In this document: in pieces, positions 44,170 through 54,299 of the stretch
Layout: every line of letters starts with the position of its first letter
How positions within the stretch are numbered: the stretch's first letter is position 1
Source: Lachnospiraceae bacterium
GTDB taxonomy: Bacteria; Bacillota; Clostridia; Lachnospirales; Lachnospiraceae
DNA length: 64,000 nucleotides
Assembly (NCBI GenBank): GCA_910575275.1
Contig: CAJTEE010000001.1
Coordinates: forward strand, 806,001 to 870,000
Reading direction: 5' to 3'
Notes under the pieces: generated by a model
Databases searched by the model: none
What the model was told of the DNA's origin: nothing
Seen by the model: the letters and a program-made list of their open reading frames with translations, nothing else
Translations under genes and position numbers: made by a program

Positions 44170-45840
44170 CTACTGCTGCAGCGCAAGCATGATCTGCGGC
44201 GCCAGCTGCTTTTTCCGGGAGACGACGCCCGGAAGCCTGACAATCCCGTCGATCTTCTCCACCGCGTCCCCGTCATTTAGATGAAAGGCTGTCGCCACGA
44301 GCTGCTCCGCGCCCTGGCCGACACACACAAGATTTGTACACTCCGAGAGGATGTTGGTCAACATGAAAAACATCATATCTACGTTGTGCTGCTCCTTGGC
44401 CTTTTCCGTATAGGCGAGCATCCGAGGCTCCAGCTCTGCCAGCTCTACGGGATTTAACGACGTGATCTGCCCGATGCCAAATACCGAATTTCCGGCCGTA
44501 AACCGCTTGAAATCCTGATAGAAAATGTCTTCATCCGATTTTCCCTTCAGGTTGCTGCCGGCGGCAAACATCTTTGTCGCATATTCCTCCGCCTTGATCC
44601 CCGCAAGCTCCGCTAAGGACAGAGCCGCCGCCTTGTCAACCGGCGTACAGGTCGGGGAGCGGAACAAAAGCGTGTCGGAGATGATCGCACTGCAGAGGAG
44701 CCCCGCCGTCTTTTTGTCGATCTCGACGCCGTTTTCCTGGTACATCTGATAAATAATCGTCGCCGTACAGCCGAGTGGCTGGTTGCGGAAAAACACCGGA
44801 GACATCGTCTCCACGGTCCCTAACCGGTGATGGTCGATGATCTCCCGGATATCCGCGCTCTCCATGCCCTCAACGGCCTGCGTCCTCTCGTTATGATCGA
44901 CGAGAATCAGCCGCTTTCCCTTTGCGCCAAGAAGATTCCGCCTGGAGATCATACCCACATATTTTCCGTCGCTGTCAAGGATCGGAAAATCGCGATGCCG
45001 CTTGCTGGCCATGATGTCGCGGATATCATCCAGATAATCCTCCTCGGAGAAGTTTAAGATCGTCTCCGTTGTCATAAAATAGCTAATCGGCATGGACTGA
45101 TTGATGAGACGCGCTGTCGTGTATGTATCATAGGGGGTCGTGATGACCGTGCAGCCGCGCTCCTGCGCCAACTTGCGGATCGTGAGGGACACACCCGCGC
45201 CCTCGCAGACAATGATACAGCCCGCCTCCATCTCAATGGCGCAAAGCTGCGACTCATAGCGGTTCCCGAGGATCACCAGATCGTTTTTTTCGATGTAGTT
45301 TTCCATCAGATCCGGGTTTGCCGCCGCAATCAGCACCTTTCCCTTTTCAAAATATTCCTCTGCATCCCCTACCACGATCGTTCCTTCCAGCGTGTCCAGA
45401 ATATTGGTGTATCTGGTGCGCGCCTTGGAAATGATGCTGCTGTCGTACAGGTTCATATACGACTTCGTAATGTCGCCGATCGTGATGACGCCCTCCAAAA
45501 CACCCTCGTCGTTTACGCAGGGCAGCGTCACGACGTTGTTTTCCTGCATGAGCTCCCATGCATTTTTTAAGGAGATCCCCCGATCCACACCCTTCGTATG
45601 GCGGATCTCGATGTCCTTGACCTGCGTCTTTACATTTTCCACGAGGCGCGGCGCCTTTGCCTTGAAATATTTCAGTACAAACTCCGTCTCCGGATTCACG
45701 TTGCCCGCCCGGCAGGGCTCATACGTCTCTCCGGTGATCTTGTTCTTCAGATTTGCATAGCAGATCGCCGAACAGATGGAATCCGTATCCGGATTCCGGT
45801 GCCCCAGCACCAGTGTCTTTTCCTTTTCCTGATTCGCCAT
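44170..45840 (-). CDS. ppaC: CBS-domain manganese-dependent inorganic pyrophosphatase
   Basis: 556 aa. Family II pyrophosphatase with DHH motifs (LVLGHRNPDTDSICSAICYA, EIIDHHRLGTVET, ISDTLLFRSPTCTP) and a regulatory insert of two CBS domains with a DRTGG domain between them (residues ~70-300). Adenine nucleotides usually control such enzymes through the CBS pair. It hydrolyses pyrophosphate to drive biosynthesis. Normal length. Confidence 0.93.
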   Translation of the reverse strand: MANQEKEKTLVLGHRNPDTDSICSAICYANLKNKITGETYEPCRAGNVNPETEFVLKYFKAKAPRLVENVKTQVKDIEIRHTKGVDRGISLKNAWELMQENNVVTLPCVNDEGVLEGVITIGDITKSYMNLYDSSIISKARTRYTNILDTLEGTIVVGDAEEYFEKGKVLIAAANPDLMENYIEKNDLVILGNRYESQLCAIEMEAGCIIVCEGAGVSLTIRKLAQERGCTVITTPYDTYTTARLINQSMPISYFMTTETILNFSEEDYLDDIRDIMASKRHRDFPILDSDGKYVGMISRRNLLGAKGKRLILVDHNERTQAVEGMESADIREIIDHHRLGTVETMSPVFFRNQPLGCTATIIYQMYQENGVEIDKKTAGLLCSAIISDTLLFRSPTCTPVDKAAALSLAELAGIKAEEYATKMFAAGSNLKGKSDEDIFYQDFKRFTAGNSVFGIGQITSLNPVELAELEPRMLAYTEKAKEQHNVDMMFFMLTNILSECTNLVCVGQGAEQLVATAFHLNDGDAVEKIDGIVRLPGVVSRKKQLAPQIMLALQQ

Positions 45841-46132
45841 CCCGTCTTCCCGTCCTTTCCGGCTGTTTTTCTATAGTTTCATAATATATTAACACTGTGT
45901 TCATATTTTATTCATATCTGTTTTTTATACTAATTGCATAGAAAACAATATGTTTTCGTTTTTCAATTAGACAGATTGCACATAGATTTTTCATAATTGC
46001 CCCGGCCCAAGTGGTCGGGGTCTCCTCATTTTTATGGCGGTAAAACGCTTTCGGCGACTCTCCCGCACTTTCGGCCGTTTACATGGATGGCGGACAGGCT
46101 TTTGCCTGCCCGCCTTTTTGTTTTTTCTTACG
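45841..46132. other. Intergenic region with structured plus-strand element
   Basis: 292 bp between two minus-strand genes. The left half is AT-rich and should hold the pyrophosphatase promoter. The right half is GC-rich and structured (next entry). Confidence 0.5.
45998..46124 (+). ncRNA. Candidate small RNA with its own terminator
   Basis: A hairpin CCCCGGCC-CAAGT-GGTCGGGG (46009-46029) and a long-range pairing GTAAAACG/CGTTTAC enclose two CTTTCGGC repeats. A classic terminator then follows, GGCGGACAGGC-TTTT-GCCTGCCCGCC with a T-run. The terminator points right, but both flanking genes run left, so a separate rightward transcript is implied. No known RNA family was recognised. Read the other way, it would be the far leader of the pyrophosphatase gene. 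Confidence 0.35.
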
Positions 46133-47074
46133 TCAGCCAAGCGCCAGCTTCGCCGCGCCGTAGATTCCCGCGTCATTCCCGAGCGTAGCTAACAAAATCT
46201 TTGGCTTCTTTGTCGACATCGGCGACAGCTCGTCGTGATAGCGCCTGATTTTCTCTGTCAGAAACGTTCCGGCCCTGGAAACGCCGCCTCCGATCAGATA
46301 CGCCTCCGGGTCCAGGACCATCGTGACGCTCGCAAGTGCCCATCCCAGATAGCGGCAGGAGGTCTCCACCGACTCAAGCGCCAGCGCATCCCCCTTCTTC
46401 GCCAAATCAAGCACATCCTTGGCGGTCGGCTCGGGAATGTTCCGAAGTGCCGAGGGCTGCGTGCCGGACGCAAGCGTCCGTTTTGCGATCCGCACAAACC
46501 CCGTCGCGGACGCAGCCTGCTCCAGGCAGCCATAACCGCCGCAATTGCAACGCTCCGTCTCCCCATCCAGGATGTGCATATGGCCGATCTCACCGCCGAC
46601 GCCGCGCGTCCCGGGCCAGATCCTTCCGTCCAGGATCACGCCGCCGCCGACTCCCGTGCCCAGCGTCACCATGACCAGGTTTTTGTATCCCCGGCCGCCG
46701 CCCTGCCAGGCCTCACCGAGCGCGGCAACATTTGCGTCGTTTCCGCTTTTCACCGGCAGGCCGTCTAAAAGACCGCTCAAAATCTCCTGCGGGTTCATGG
46801 CGCCCCAGCCCAGATTTACACAAAAATCCACATGCCCATCCGGGAGCACCGGCCCCGGCATGCCAAGGCCCGCCCCGGCATAATCCGAAAGCGCCCCTTT
46901 CAGCTCGGCCGTCTTTTGTCTGACCGACGCGGCGATATCGGGAAGGATGTCCTTCCCGCCGGCCGCCTTCCTTGTCGGAATTTCCCATTTCGTGACAAGC
47001 GTCCCGCCGGCCTCAAAAATGCCCAGCTTGACCGTCGTTCCGCCGATGTCGATCCCGATCACGTTCCGGTTCAT
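46133..47074 (-). CDS. glcK: ROK-family glucokinase
   Basis: 313 aa. ATP site ([16 protein letters not shown]), catalytic Asp region ([13 protein letters not shown]), ROK signature and zinc site ([26 protein letters not shown]-x-C-x4-C). It phosphorylates glucose. It lies 14 bp after the transketolase gene, so the two carbohydrate genes form an operon. Confidence 0.93.
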   Translation of the reverse strand: MNRNVIGIDIGGTTVKLGIFEAGGTLVTKWEIPTRKAAGGKDILPDIAASVRQKTAELKGALSDYAGAGLGMPGPVLPDGHVDFCVNLGWGAMNPQEILSGLLDGLPVKSGNDANVAALGEAWQGGGRGYKNLVMVTLGTGVGGGVILDGRIWPGTRGVGGEIGHMHILDGETERCNCGGYGCLEQAASATGFVRIAKRTLASGTQPSALRNIPEPTAKDVLDLAKKGDALALESVETSCRYLGWALASVTMVLDPEAYLIGGGVSRAGTFLTEKIRRYHDELSPMSTKKPKILLATLGNDAGIYGAAKLALG

Positions 47075-47088
47075 ATCATGTCTCCTTT

Positions 47089-49068
47089 TTACAGGGCCTT
47101 CACCGTATTCACCACATTTTCCACCGTGAAGCCGAACTTTTCAAACAGCTTCTCTGCGGGGCCGCTGGCTCCGAAGCCGTGCATCGAGACATACGCACCG
47201 TCTAAGCCCACATATTTGCCCCAGCCGAAATCCGAAAGCGCCTCGATTGCCACACGCTTACGCACCGCCTTCGGGAGAACCGATTCCTTATATTCGTTAC
47301 TCTGCTCCTCGAACAGATCCATACACGGCATCGAAACGACGCGGACCTTCTTTCCCTCTTTGGCAAGCTCGGCCTTTGCATCGACGGCCAAAGCGACCTC
47401 GGAACCGCTGGCGATCAGGATTACCTCCGGCGTCCCCTCACAGTCGTCGATCACATATCCGCCTTTTAACGCTTCCCTTCCGCTTCCCGGAAGCGGTTTT
47501 AAATTCTGTCTCGTGAGCACGAGCGCCGTCGGTGTCTTTTTGGAGGTCATGGCAGACAGCCAGGCCGCCGAGGTCTCCACCGCGTCACAGGGACGGAATA
47601 CGTGGAAGTTCGGCATCGCCCTGAGCATGGCAAGCTGTTCGATCGGCTCATGCGTCGGCCCGTCCTCGCCGACGCCGATGCTGTCGTGCGTCAGTACAAA
47701 GGTGAGCGGCAGCCCCATCAGAGCCGAAAGCCTTGCCATCGGCTTCGTATAGTCGCTGAATACAAAGAAGGTCGCCACATAGGCGCGCAGGCCGCCGTGC
47801 AGCATAATCCCGTTGCCGATGGCCGTCATCGCCAGCTCTCTCACGCCAAAATGCAGATTCCTTCCGGACGGGTCCTCTGCGGAAAAATCGCCCGCATCCT
47901 TCATGGCCGTCTTATTAGAGGGCGCAAGATCCGCCGAGCCGCCGATTAAATTCGGGATCTGATCCTTTAAAAGATTGATCATCTTCCCGGAAAGGCTCCG
48001 GGTCGCCTCCGGCTTTTCCTTTGCGAGCCACAGTGCCTCGTTGCCAAGAAGCGCCTCCTCGTCGATTTCTCCGAAATACTTCTCCCAGAGCGCCTCCATC
48101 TGCGGGTATTCCTCACAATATGCCGCAAACATCACGTTCCAGGCCGCCTCGGTCTCTGCCTTTTCGGCGGCCAAAGCGGAATAATGCGCACGGACCTCCT
48201 CTGGGACTACAAACGCTTCCTCACATGGCCAGTTTAAGTTCTCCCGCATGGCTTTGATGTTCTCCTCGCCGAGCGGCTCGCCGTGCGCACTGGCTTTCCC
48301 CTGCTTTGCGGGGCAGCCAAATCCGATTTCATTCTTAATCAGGATAAACGACGGCCGGTCTCCATCGGCCTTTGCAGCCTCAATGGCCATCCCGATCGCG
48401 TCGATATTCGTGCCGTCCTCGACGGTGATGGTCTGGAAGCCGAATGCACGCATGCGCTCCTCCACGTTCTCACGGAACGCGATATCAGTGCTCCCCTCGA
48501 TCGAAATGCGGTTAGAATCGTATAAAACGATCAGCTTTCCAAGCCCTAAGGTTCCCGCTAACGAAAACGCCTCGGAGGAAATTCCCTCCATCATGCAGCC
48601 GTCTCCGCCGAGCACGTAGGTATAGTGGTCCACAACCGGGTAGTTTTCCTTATTAAATACGGCTGCCAGATGCTTTTCCGCGACCGCCATGCCGACCGCC
48701 ATGCCCATTCCGGCGCCGAGCGGGCCCGTAGTCGCCTCCACGCCGATCGTGTGGCCGTATTCCGGATGCCCCGGTGTTTTGGAATCCAACTGGCGGAAGT
48801 TCATCAGATCCTCCTTTGTCAGTCCGTATCCGAACAAATGCAGGAGCGAATATAAAAGCATCGAACCGTGCCCGCCGGAAAGAATAAAACGGTCGCGGTT
48901 TGCCCAGGCAGGATCTGCCGGATTGTGGTTCATATGATGGGCCCAGAGCTCATAGGCAGTCGGCGCGCAGCCGAGCGGAAGGCCCGGATGCCCGGAATTT
49001 GCCTTCTGAATCGCATCGGCAGACAGGATGCGGATCGCGTTGATAGAAAGTGTGTCAATCGTTTTCAT
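47089..49068 (-). CDS. tkt: Transketolase
   Basis: 659 aa, full-length thiamine-diphosphate enzyme of the pentose phosphate pathway. Motifs are [18 protein letters not shown], the TPP site [18 protein letters not shown]...[14 protein letters not shown] and the transketolase motif 2 [27 protein letters not shown] precedes the ATG. Confidence 0.97.
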   Translation of the reverse strand: MKTIDTLSINAIRILSADAIQKANSGHPGLPLGCAPTAYELWAHHMNHNPADPAWANRDRFILSGGHGSMLLYSLLHLFGYGLTKEDLMNFRQLDSKTPGHPEYGHTIGVEATTGPLGAGMGMAVGMAVAEKHLAAVFNKENYPVVDHYTYVLGGDGCMMEGISSEAFSLAGTLGLGKLIVLYDSNRISIEGSTDIAFRENVEERMRAFGFQTITVEDGTNIDAIGMAIEAAKADGDRPSFILIKNEIGFGCPAKQGKASAHGEPLGEENIKAMRENLNWPCEEAFVVPEEVRAHYSALAAEKAETEAAWNVMFAAYCEEYPQMEALWEKYFGEIDEEALLGNEALWLAKEKPEATRSLSGKMINLLKDQIPNLIGGSADLAPSNKTAMKDAGDFSAEDPSGRNLHFGVRELAMTAIGNGIMLHGGLRAYVATFFVFSDYTKPMARLSALMGLPLTFVLTHDSIGVGEDGPTHEPIEQLAMLRAMPNFHVFRPCDAVETSAAWLSAMTSKKTPTALVLTRQNLKPLPGSGREALKGGYVIDDCEGTPEVILIASGSEVALAVDAKAELAKEGKKVRVVSMPCMDLFEEQSNEYKESVLPKAVRKRVAIEALSDFGWGKYVGLDGAYVSMHGFGASGPAEKLFEKFGFTVENVVNTVKAL

Positions 49069-49087
49069 GATACCCTCCTGATAGAAT

Positions 49088-50383
49088 TTATTTGAGTTTT
49101 ATCTCCTGCATTTTTTCTCCCCCTGCAACAATCAGGGAATTCCGGCCTTTTTTTCCTCCTCGGACGCAGGAAACGGCAAAATCAAACTGGCCTTCAAACC
49201 GTTTGCGGCCGTTTACACCATACATGATGCATGATTCTTCATTATACAGAAGAACTCTCTCCCCGTCAATTTTAATTCCGCTATATGCGAAATCAAATTC
49301 GAAGCTGCCGGCCTTTTTTCCGTCTGTGGTATAGAGATCCATGCGTTTTGCACCGCCAAAGCCGCTGTCCGTGACGATCCCCGCGTACTTGTCCGAATAG
49401 CAGATGCTTTCAATCATCTCCTCGATCGGGACCGTGATGACATTGGTATCGGGAATCACGTTTTTGACGGAAATAAATCCAATCCCCGTATTGGAGAAGA
49501 CCGCCACCGTATCCTCGTTCAGATACGTGACCCGCGCCGCGATCCCGCCGGCAAATTCATCCTCGAAGGCGCCGATAAACCGGTTCTCTACGTTTTTCCC
49601 GATCTCGGAAAAGTCATAAAAGGCAATCTTATTTTTCATGATTCCGTTTTCCAGGTACGCTACGGACATTACGATTTGCTTCCCGTCCGGGGAGAGCGCA
49701 ATGTCCAAGGGATATCCGTCTCCGGACAGCAGCATTTTAATGTCAATGCCGAGCGTATCTCCATCCTTTTTATAATAGAAGATATAGCTGGACGTGCTGT
49801 CTTCCACGACAGCAGCCGTCACGCCCTTTGCCGACACCGCCACCTTCGTGATCGGAAGCTGGGTTTTCGCCACGCCGGTGCAGCCCTCTTTGTTGAATAT
49901 GTAGATCTGGCTTCCCTGCTGATCGGCGATCGCCGCGTAATCCCCGTTGACACAGATAATCGGGGTCTTGATCTCGTAGCCCTGCGTCCAAATGTCCTTG
50001 CCGGAGGCGTCAATGTAGGTCGCACCGTTTTTTGTATATTTTAGCATGTTTTCGCCATAGTAGGCAAAGCCCACAAAGCTGCCCTCGCTGACATCCTTTC
50101 CCTGAACGCCCTCCTCCTTTTCTCCCTCCGCCGTATCCACAAAACGCATGGATTTTTCCCATGTTACTTCATAATCGGTAAAGCTTGATTCGCTTTGATA
50201 TCTATAAAAATAAAATCCGCAGGCCGCCAAAAAAAGCGCCAGAGCGGGAAAAAAAAGGCGCCATCCGCGCCTGGCCGGCTTCTTTTCCCCCTCCCCGGGC
50301 TCGTCCGCTCTGGGGAGGGAAATGATCTTATTGCGAAGCTGCCGCTTCTTCAGCTCTCTGTTCATTGTGTCTATATCACCCAT
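49088..50383 (-). CDS. DUF5711-family membrane-anchored beta-propeller-like protein
   Basis: 431 aa. A short basic N terminus, one membrane helix (about residues 42-62), and an extracellular part of repeated beta-strand blades with no catalytic motif (for example GDYAAIADQQGSQIYIFNKEG, SPDGKQIVMSVAYLENG). This matches a clostridial family of unknown function. Its ribosome site (GGGAGATT) lies in the 3' arm of a hairpin that ends the upstream LysM gene. Confidence 0.75.
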   Translation of the reverse strand: MGDIDTMNRELKKRQLRNKIISLPRADEPGEGEKKPARRGWRLFFPALALFLAACGFYFYRYQSESSFTDYEVTWEKSMRFVDTAEGEKEEGVQGKDVSEGSFVGFAYYGENMLKYTKNGATYIDASGKDIWTQGYEIKTPIICVNGDYAAIADQQGSQIYIFNKEGCTGVAKTQLPITKVAVSAKGVTAAVVEDSTSSYIFYYKKDGDTLGIDIKMLLSGDGYPLDIALSPDGKQIVMSVAYLENGIMKNKIAFYDFSEIGKNVENRFIGAFEDEFAGGIAARVTYLNEDTVAVFSNTGIGFISVKNVIPDTNVITVPIEEMIESICYSDKYAGIVTDSGFGGAKRMDLYTTDGKKAGSFEFDFAYSGIKIDGERVLLYNEESCIMYGVNGRKRFEGQFDFAVSCVRGGKKGRNSLIVAGGEKMQEIKLK

Positions 50384-50391
50384 ACAGAAAA

Positions 50392-50443
50392 AATCTCCCG
50401 GAAATGCCTATATAGATTTAGTATACACCATTTCCGGGAGATT
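50392..50443 (-). terminator. Hairpin that terminates the LysM gene and contains the next gene's ribosome site
   Basis: A perfect 15-bp stem (50392-50406 with 50429-50443, core CTCCCGGAAATG) has a 22-nt AT-rich loop. On the minus strand the 3' arm reads CATTTCCGGGAGATT and is followed by TTTTTC and then the DUF5711 start codon. Confidence 0.7.
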
Positions 50444-50455
50444 CGCATTATTTTT

Positions 50456-51784
50456 TTATGGCAAAATCAATTTCTGGCCGGCGAGAATCCGGTCCACATT
50501 ATCCAAATAATTTAAACGACAGATTTCTGTCAGGTTTTTTAAGTCGCCGTATTCCTTCCAACAGATCCCATACAGCGTCTCGCCGTCCCCCACCTCATAA
50601 ATCCGGTATCCGTTTGCGGCAGCCGCCTCATAGTCGATCGGCGGATGCGGGGGCGCCGTATCCGGGGCGTCTCCCTCCCCGGCCTCTGTCTCCAATGCCC
50701 CGACGCTGCTCTCGGCTTGTCCTTCCTGCCTTTCTTTAGGGCTCTCCGGCTCCGCCGTCGTCTCCTCAAGCGGCACGGCCTCCTCGATATAGTCGTCCCC
50801 GGCCGCATCGCCTTCTCCGGCCCAGACGCTTTCCTCCGCCTTTTGCGTTTCCAAAGCCGCCGCTTCGCTGCCGGCCGCCGTATAGCTTTCCGCGGTCTCG
50901 GCCTGCACTGTCTCTGTCGGATATACGTTTCCCGGCAACTCCTCGATGATGAAGTCCGGCTCCTCGGCCTTTTGCTTTTGATACTCGTCCCAGCCCGCGA
51001 CGCCCGCCGGCAGGACAGAGGTCAAAACGCTTTCCATCTGCTGCATTTTATTGTAATTGTTTACCAGCACAACGCCGCCGGAAAGCACTGCGACGGAAAG
51101 GACTCCGCAAAGCATGCCCAGCGAACCGACCGCTCTTTTTTGTGTATCCGCCTGGCTTTTCTTTACCACCATGCGCTGTCTGAAATCCTTGATCACCTTT
51201 TCATGAGACCCGCTCTCCACCCGTCTCACGTCCTTGCGTGTGATCATGTAATCCTGCATCATCTGGTTTCTTTCGTAATAAATATAATGGCCCTTTAGCT
51301 TATAAAATCCGTTCTCCGACGTTATGTAGATGGATTCCTCTCCCTCGAGTCCATGGTTTAAATACATGAGCTGGTTTTTACCGGCAAAATACTGCCCATG
51401 CTGTTTCCAATAATTTAACGGGCTTAGCTGACTCCCCTGCGCACTGCAGAGAAACCAGCCCTGTATATTTCGTTTGGGGAAGGTCTCCTCCATGTTTTGA
51501 TATGCCTTTTTCCATGCGTTCTCGGAGAAAATCAGATTTTCCCCGTCTATTTCGACATCCTCCATCTCCATCGCCCCATCCACAAAAATATACGGGGTCC
51601 CGTCGCATTGCTCCACATTTCCCAGCAAAAGCCCTACGCGCAGTGTCTGCTTGCCGGTCGGATACAGCCGCTTTAGGTATGTGTTGACATAGTCCTCCAC
51701 ATAAAGCCGCACCACCTGCTCCGAATCCCCGATCTGCCGAATATTTTTCGGCAGCTTCGGAAACGGATTATATAGATCACCCAT
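50456..51784 (-). CDS. Single-pass membrane protein with C-terminal LysM domain
   Basis: 442 aa from ATG 51784 (GAGGTGA upstream; the longer GTG start lies on this site). A ~220-residue cytoplasmic N-terminal part is followed by a membrane helix (SLGMLCGVLSVAVLSGGVVLVNNY), a long Glu/Ala-rich linker, and a LysM peptidoglycan-binding domain (YRIYEVGDGETLYGICWKEYGDLKNLTEICRLNYL...LAGQKLILP). The N-terminal part is not recognised. Likely links the membrane to the cell wall. Confidence 0.8.
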   Translation of the reverse strand: MGDLYNPFPKLPKNIRQIGDSEQVVRLYVEDYVNTYLKRLYPTGKQTLRVGLLLGNVEQCDGTPYIFVDGAMEMEDVEIDGENLIFSENAWKKAYQNMEETFPKRNIQGWFLCSAQGSQLSPLNYWKQHGQYFAGKNQLMYLNHGLEGEESIYITSENGFYKLKGHYIYYERNQMMQDYMITRKDVRRVESGSHEKVIKDFRQRMVVKKSQADTQKRAVGSLGMLCGVLSVAVLSGGVVLVNNYNKMQQMESVLTSVLPAGVAGWDEYQKQKAEEPDFIIEELPGNVYPTETVQAETAESYTAAGSEAAALETQKAEESVWAGEGDAAGDDYIEEAVPLEETTAEPESPKERQEGQAESSVGALETEAGEGDAPDTAPPHPPIDYEAAAANGYRIYEVGDGETLYGICWKEYGDLKNLTEICRLNYLDNVDRILAGQKLILP

Positions 51785-51855
51785 TCTTATCACCTCGCCA
51801 TATGTCTCGTCCTTCTTTTACGGGACAGTATAGCATGGTGCTGCCGCAAAACCTG

Positions 51856-52458
51856 TCAAAACAACGCCTCTCCGGCTGAAAAGTTTTCGACACGTCTCCC
51901 GATTAAATGCATGCCCAGGCAGATGCTACGGCTGATGCAGTCGGCTAGGCGCATGACGACGGAGAGCCGCACGCTCTGTAGCATGAGCGGATCGCCGCTC
52001 TTTGATGAGCCGACGATTCCGGTGATAAAAATATCGCCGACTTCTTCCAGCTCCTTTTTGACGCCCAGGCCCGGCTTTAGAGGCCCGCGGCCAAGCGTCG
52101 CATAGCCGACGCGCTCCGCATTCCCCACGGATGCGTCCACAGCCACCACCAGTGCGTCGGGGAACTGCTCTTTAATCCCCTCGAGGCATTCCTCCAGGTT
52201 CATCGCATGGATCGGGCTCTCAAGCGTCCCCAAAACACGGGCTCCGAAAAGCCCCGCCTCCTCCAGCTTATATCCGATCAACGGCCCCAGGCTGTCCCCG
52301 GTGGACCGGTCCGTGCCGATACATAGAAAAATAATTTCTGACTTGCGCTTCGCCTTCATCTCTCTAAGCAGCATCCAGAGAAGACGGCCGGCGAATTTTT
52401 CTGTTTCAAATTCCGTTACCGTGTCATAGTAATAAATCTCTCTCCGTAAGAGTTTCAT
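51856..52458 (-). CDS. yyaC: YyaC-type spore protease family protein
   Basis: 200 aa. Matches the YyaC family related to the germination protease GPR (FLCIGTDRSTGDSLGPLIGYKLEE, VVAVDASVGNAERVGYATLGRGPLKPGLGVKKELEEVGDIFITGIVG). It indicates an endospore former. Its exact substrate is unknown. Confidence 0.9.
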   Translation of the reverse strand: MKLLRREIYYYDTVTEFETEKFAGRLLWMLLREMKAKRKSEIIFLCIGTDRSTGDSLGPLIGYKLEEAGLFGARVLGTLESPIHAMNLEECLEGIKEQFPDALVVAVDASVGNAERVGYATLGRGPLKPGLGVKKELEEVGDIFITGIVGSSKSGDPLMLQSVRLSVVMRLADCISRSICLGMHLIGRRVENFSAGEALF

Positions 52459-52622
52459 TGCCGTGTCCCCGTTTCCTAAACTTTCCTATTTCTATTATAG
52501 GCAGTCTTGTCCCGGTTTATACACGAATCTGGTTTCGGTGCCGTCCTGTCATTCCTCTCTGCCTCGTTCCTGTTCACAGGCGCCTCTGCGGGCAAAAACC
52601 GCATATGCCCATTAAAACCCGC

Positions 52623-53732
52623 CTACAGAGACGCACATGTGCCCTGGCACCCATCCCTTAGCTTTGTAACCGCTTCGCTTATGTTTGATGCCTGTCCCTC
52701 CGAAAGCAGCCCCTCCAAAGCTGCAAGACGTTCCGGCGTCATGTTTTCCCTCCCCACGTAGGTCACATACCGATCGGAAGCCATGAACGATTTTTCCTTC
52801 AGAGAGTTTTTGACCGCAGAGAGCCGTTCTGCCGTCTGCGAAAGCTCCTCCTCCAGCCTTTGAAGCTCCGGCCTGTGGCTTTCGGTAATCTCGTCGGATA
52901 AAATCGTCTTTGTGACGGTGTCAAAGGTATTCAGCGCATCCTTTTTCTTCTTTGCAAGCTGTGCCAGATCCTGGGTCAGCTGTGCGATCTCATCGTCAAA
53001 CTTCTGCAGGTTATAAAGCGTGTCGTTTTTATCCCTGCGGACCGCCCGCGCGATGGCCCTGATTTTCCTGCGGTTGGCCAGACGCATATCAAGGATACTG
53101 CGGCCCTCGCGCAGCGTTTCCATGTAACGCAGCTTCGTCCGATTGCCGATCCTCACATAAAGCCCGCCGAGAAGCACGATCAGCACCACATAGATCAGAA
53201 ACAGGTGCCAGGTCCTTCTCTCCGGAATCAGCAGATAAATCCCGCATGGCGCCAGAAGGAAGCAGAAAAGCAGGGTCAGCAAAAGAATCCCTGTCTCTTT
53301 GATTCCCCTTGTAAAATACAGCGTATAGTAACAATGGCTGCTGCAAAAACCCGGCACATGTTTTTCCTGAAACAGCGTCTTCATCTGCAGACGCAGCTCC
53401 TCATTCAAGGAAATAAGCCCCCTCGTCTCCTCGGCAATCCGTTCCTTAATACCCTGGTTCCTCGCCTTTTCCCGTTTGGCGCGCACCTTTTTCAGACGGT
53501 CTTTTGCGTTATCCGTCTCGTCGTCATAGCTCTTTGCAATCTCTGCGGCACGCTTTTTGACCGTTTGCGAGATACTCTCTGCAATCTGTTTCTTTTTTTC
53601 CTTAAGAGCGCCCTCAATCTCCTTCTCTTTCTTTTTCAGCGTCTCCTCACTCTGCTTTAGCTGTTCCAATTCTTCGACTGCCTGCTTTGCACCGGCAAAA
53701 AAGGCAGCGTAATCCGTGACCGGCTGTGCCAT
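52623..53732 (-). CDS. Coiled-coil protein with two central membrane helices
   Basis: 369 aa, not recognised. Residues ~20-125 and ~225-330 are charged coiled coils (KKKEKEIEGALKEKKKQ..., LAQLAKKKKDALNTF...). Between them lie two hydrophobic helices (GILLLTLLFCFLLAPCGIYLLI and HLFLIYVVLIVLLGGLYV). The layout suggests a membrane-bound structural or scaffolding protein. Confidence 0.6.
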   Translation of the reverse strand: MAQPVTDYAAFFAGAKQAVEELEQLKQSEETLKKKEKEIEGALKEKKKQIAESISQTVKKRAAEIAKSYDDETDNAKDRLKKVRAKREKARNQGIKERIAEETRGLISLNEELRLQMKTLFQEKHVPGFCSSHCYYTLYFTRGIKETGILLLTLLFCFLLAPCGIYLLIPERRTWHLFLIYVVLIVLLGGLYVRIGNRTKLRYMETLREGRSILDMRLANRRKIRAIARAVRRDKNDTLYNLQKFDDEIAQLTQDLAQLAKKKKDALNTFDTVTKTILSDEITESHRPELQRLEEELSQTAERLSAVKNSLKEKSFMASDRYVTYVGRENMTPERLAALEGLLSEGQASNISEAVTKLRDGCQGTCASL

Positions 53733-53924
53733 CTTTTGTCCTCCTGGCTTTCGTAAAATTTTTTACCTGTGCGGCTGCGATCACACAGATGGAAATTTTT
53801 CCTTAATTTATAGCTTACTACAGAAAGCTTCTTCCTACAAGGGAGAAGCAAAAAAAAAACCTTTAAAACCGCAGAATTTGTGTTATACTTATTCCCATAA
53901 AGCATCGTTGAGGGAGGATTTCTC

Positions 53925-54191
53925 ATGTTCCGAATGTGGGGAAAAATATGGAAGGACAATCATTTAATCCGGGATATGGTCGCGGTAAACAGCGATTACT
54001 CCATGTCCAGAACCTCCATGGTTTTTAAGGCCCTGGAAGAAATCTGCCATGAATTCGATTTAGGGCAGCCAATCTGGCTGGATTCGAATATTCGGGATTT
54101 CAAGCTCCATGACAAAACACGGTTTACCCGGGACAATTTCATTGAAACCGTGGACTTCGACTATCTGGAGCTCCATGTGATTGAGGAATGA
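53925..54191 (+). CDS. Small conserved hypothetical protein (88 aa)
   Basis: 88 aa with no recognised domain; acidic C-terminal half (FIETVDFDYLELHVIEE) after MFRMWGKIWKDNHLIRDMVAVNSDYSMSRTSMVFKALEEICHEFDLGQPIW. GAGG lies before the ATG and a terminator follows the stop. It is probably a real small protein. Confidence 0.65.
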   Translation: MFRMWGKIWKDNHLIRDMVAVNSDYSMSRTSMVFKALEEICHEFDLGQPIWLDSNIRDFKLHDKTRFTRDNFIETVDFDYLELHVIEE

Positions 54192-54235
54192 AACTTTTGC
54201 CCGCAGGATTCAAAGGAATTTCCTGGGCAAACAAA

Positions 54236-54272
54236 AAACGGCATGCGGGTTTTTATCTTCCGCATGCCGTTT
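54236..54272. terminator. Bidirectional terminator between the 88-aa gene and pgi
   Basis: AAACGGCATGCGG (54236-54248) pairs with CCGCATGCCGTTT (54260-54272), with A-rich and T-rich flanks. A second hairpin (TTTGCCC...GGGCAAA, 54196-54231) lies just before it. Confidence 0.85.
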
Positions 54273-54299
54273 CCTTCTTTCAAAGAACAGCGTTTCGTT

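Noticed and set aside
45998-46124. Minus-strand resemblance to a glycine riboswitch (GCGGGAGAG...GCCGAAAGCG)
   Set aside because: Only a short stretch matches, the rest of the riboswitch core is missing, and the gene downstream is a pyrophosphatase.
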